Assembly (NCBI RefSeq): GCF_902489365.1
Contig: NZ_CABTZR010000007.1
Location: 1-54,459 of the forward strand
DNA: 54,459 nucleotides
Direction: 5' to 3'
DNA from: an uncultured Corynebacterium sp.
GTDB lineage: Bacteria; Actinomycetota; Actinomycetes; Mycobacteriales; Mycobacteriaceae
Shown here: positions 52,916 through 54,459 of the stretch, piece by piece
Position numbering within the stretch: position 1 is the stretch's first letter
Layout of the letters: each line of letters begins with the position of its first letter
Notes under the pieces: generated by a model
The model's input: the letters and a program-made list of their open reading frames with translations, nothing else
Told to the model about the DNA's origin: nothing
The model's database searches: none
Program-made: the position numbers and the translations under genes

Positions 52916-53776
52916 TTAAGCTGCCGGCGCCTCAGCAGGTGCCTCAACGCCACCCTCTACCGGTGCCTCAGCGCCCTCCACCGGCGCCACCGGCTCCGCC
53001 ACGGTGATGATGTTGTCTTCGTAGCCAAGCTGACCACCCACAAACTTGCCGCCACAGGTGATGAGGACCAGACGGTTCTCTCCCTCCGTGTCATTGACCA
53101 CGTCCGGGAAACCCGCCCCCTTCTGCAGGCGGTACGGCGCCTCAGTCACGCGGAATCGGCGCTCCTCACCATCGATGAAGACGGTGAACTCCTGCCCCTG
53201 CTCCAGGGTGGTGAACTTCTCTGCAAAGCCCGTTCCCTGGCCTTGGTAGTTGATGTGACCGGTAATAACGCTGGAGCCCACCGGACCAGCCTCGCCCGGC
53301 ACTGCCGACGCGGAGTACCAGCCCAAGCGCTGTACATCGTGCGGGGGAATCAGCATGCCGGTATCAGTGACCTGAATCGGGTCCACGGCCGCAAACTCAT
53401 CGTTAATACCCAAGGACATCGCGCCAAAGCCCCGGAACTCACCTGGCGCCGGCTCTACCTCATGCTCCTGCTCGCCCGAGTCATCCACGAAAGGATCATT
53501 GTTCGTGCTCGGCGCTTCAGCTTCAACGCTCTGCGAGGTTGACGTCTGTTCCTCAGCCGCATTCGTCTCTGCGGAATCTTCCTCACTGCGGCCCGCATAG
53601 AGCACTAGCTGTACAACAACCAAGATAATCGCGATGAGCGCTGCAATACCGATGAGCAGCTTCTTGTTGCTCTTCTTCCCATCGCCTACCGGCTGCGCTT
53701 CGCTGGCGTGGTGTTCAGATGCGGAGGACTCACCGGGGTACTCCGGGATACCCTTCTCTTCGCCATCAACAGTCAT
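52916..53776 (-). CDS. Class F-like sortase
   Basis: The 286-residue protein has a cytoplasmic N-terminus, one membrane helix (about 38-60), an acidic Ser/Glu-rich spacer, and a sortase barrel (about 115-262). His174 in ITGHINY and Cys241 in LVLITCGG are the catalytic pair. The Arg that completes the usual triad, expected shortly after the Cys, is not there: no Arg follows Cys241. The C-terminus is Pro/Val/Glu/Ala-rich. GAGGAA serves the ATG. It lies downstream of a surface-protein gene in the same direction, separated by a terminator. Confidence 0.8.
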   Translation of the reverse strand: MTVDGEEKGIPEYPGESSASEHHASEAQPVGDGKKSNKKLLIGIAALIAIILVVVQLVLYAGRSEEDSAETNAAEEQTSTSQSVEAEAPSTNNDPFVDDSGEQEHEVEPAPGEFRGFGAMSLGINDEFAAVDPIQVTDTGMLIPPHDVQRLGWYSASAVPGEAGPVGSSVITGHINYQGQGTGFAEKFTTLEQGQEFTVFIDGEERRFRVTEAPYRLQKGAGFPDVVNDTEGENRLVLITCGGKFVGGQLGYEDNIITVAEPVAPVEGAEAPVEGGVEAPAEAPAA

Positions 53777-53884
53777 TTTCTATTCCTCGCTCCTGGCTTC
53801 TATGTTCTAACTTCTGAGATTTAACTTATAAAAGTATTGGCTCTAGTTATTCGCTTTAAACAATAGACTAAAAATCAGACGACG

Positions 53885-53918
53885 AATCCCCTCCAGCGTT
53901 TACGCCCTGGAGGGGATT
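53885..53918 (-). terminator. Terminator of the surface-protein gene
   Basis: AATCCCCTCCAG (53885-53896) pairs perfectly with 53907-53918 around a 10-nt loop. On the minus strand ATTTTTAG follows shortly after. The stretch 53777-53985 holds this terminator and the sortase promoter only. Confidence 0.87.
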
Positions 53919-53985
53919 GTCATCATTGCTCTCTGCGCCTTACCAACCCCAACCGGTGAGGGCTGGGATGGTGTTGCAGTCTGGA

Positions 53986-54459
53986 CTACTTGATGAAGTC
54001 CTTCATGCCTGGGTCAAGCTTCGTCGCACCGGAAGGTACGTGCTTGATCTCCACGCGCTCTGCGTTGGACGGCAGCGGCTGACCGGAGTCCTCCGGCGGA
54101 GTTGCGTCCAGGACGGTGACCTCGCGGTCATCGCGGCCGGTGTTGTCACCGGTCTCATCGGTCGGCTCACCATGGTTGTTGCCACGGCCGCCCTCCTCGG
54201 TGACCTCAGTGTTGTGGTCGCCACCGTGGCCACCATCATGTCCACCGTCACCGCCATTGCCACCATCGATGATGAGCTTGATGAGGCCCAGACCCGGGAT
54301 GAGCAGCAGCCACCACGGCAGATCGGACTTCTTCGAGCTGCCATCGTTGTCGTCCTTATCCTTACCGTCGCCGTCATCCGGAGTCTCCGTCGGCTCCGTC
54401 GGCTTGGTTGGCTCGGTTGGCTCAGTCGGCTCGGTCGGCTCGGTCGGCTCGGTCGGCTC
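53986..54459 (-). CDS. C-terminal part of a cell-surface protein with Glu-Pro-Thr repeats (cut by the window edge)
   Basis: Only the last 157 codons are present, starting in frame at the edge. They contain Glu-Pro-Thr triplets, an Asp/Lys-rich stretch, the hydrophobic segment SDLPWWLLLIPGLGLIKLIID, a Gly/His/Asp-rich stretch, and a polar tail ending DPGMKDFIK. No LPXTG motif is present. The hydrophobic segment is not at the very end but about 110 residues before it, so this is not the usual sortase-sorting signal. The WWLLLIPGLGL segment is one I associate with corynebacterial adhesin-like proteins, from memory only. The neighbouring sortase suggests a surface role. Confidence 0.75.
   Translation of the reverse strand, partial: EPTEPTEPTEPTEPTEPTKPTEPTETPDDGDGKDKDDNDGSSKKSDLPWWLLLIPGLGLIKLIIDGGNGGDGGHDGGHGGDHNTEVTEEGGRGNNHGEPTDETGDNTGRDDREVTVLDATPPEDSGQPLPSNAERVEIKHVPSGATKLDPGMKDFIK
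54388..54459 (-). repeat. 9-bp tandem repeats encoding Glu-Pro-Thr
   Basis: Eight successive 9-bp units encode EPT (one is KPT) and run to the window edge, so the full number is unknown. The last-sequenced units are nearly identical in DNA (GAGCCGACC), which favours length change by slippage. Confidence 0.87.

Noticed and set aside
54388..54459. 9-bp repeats at the window end as a possible CRISPR or noncoding satellite
   Set aside because: They are in frame with a coding sequence and encode Glu-Pro-Thr triplets.

Overview
The window is chromosomal DNA from a high-GC Corynebacterium. I base the genus on gene content and on gene order compared from memory with C. glutamicum: ppk2-porA-porH-groEL, def-CG3035-type acetyltransferase-xthA, and glnX-glnH-pknG facing ackA-pta. 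The porins, the PknG sensor operon, TANNNT -10 boxes and abundant leaderless-looking starts all fit a mycolic-acid-bearing actinobacterium. No tRNA, rRNA, CRISPR array or insertion sequence was seen.

Layout. 1-2.7 kb: tilS and dacB, divergent from ppa. 2.7-9.2 kb: an accessory block. A three-gene ABC transporter/NSR-like protease operon is divergent from a two-component system, and two paralogous DUF559 (nuclease-fold) genes with palindromes lie on either side. 9.2-14.6 kb: a rhodanese gene, a decayed HicAB toxin-antitoxin pair, a MarR regulator, and a 1328-residue Pls/PosA-type synthetase whose hand-read specificity code suggests lysine. 14.6-18.5 kb: ppk2, two very short cell-wall porin genes (34 and 59 codons), and groEL behind a CIRCE operator. 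18.6-22.1 kb: an OPT-family transporter and an M20 dipeptidase. 22.3-28.7 kb: a six-gene Mrp Na+/H+ antiporter operon whose first gene looks like an A-B fusion. 28.8-36.3 kb: a GT87 mannosyltransferase-like gene, a YbdK-type ligase, a LytR_C membrane protein, DUF3263, def, an N-acetylglutamate synthase-like gene, xthA and cls. 36.3-38.1 kb: a more AT-rich AAA ATPase/PIN pair, probably acquired. 38.2-41.6 kb: an ABC-2 exporter plus MFS operon and a NUDIX gene. 41.7-49.5 kb: glnX-glnH-pknG converging on pta-ackA. 49.6-52.9 kb: beta-glucoside PTS genes bglF-bglG controlled by a RAT/terminator. 52.9-54.5 kb: a class F-like sortase and the 3' end of a surface-protein gene.

How the parts work together. 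The block at 3.7-8.2 kb resembles the nisin-resistance (NSR) locus design of streptococci: membrane-anchored S41 peptidase, ABC exporter and two-component system. MarR plus the Pls-like synthetase form a candidate operon for a homopoly-amino acid. GlnX and GlnH are expected to report amino acid availability to PknG, which in C. glutamicum controls 2-oxoglutarate dehydrogenase through OdhI. BglG is expected to bind the RAT of its own operon.

Outside genes, a family of roughly 60-70 nt imperfect palindromes with a TTGATCGAAACG-like arm recurs in three intergenic regions. About eleven genes have a TANNNT box 6-7 nt before the start codon and no clear ribosome-binding site. All names rest on motif reading and memory; no database search was run.
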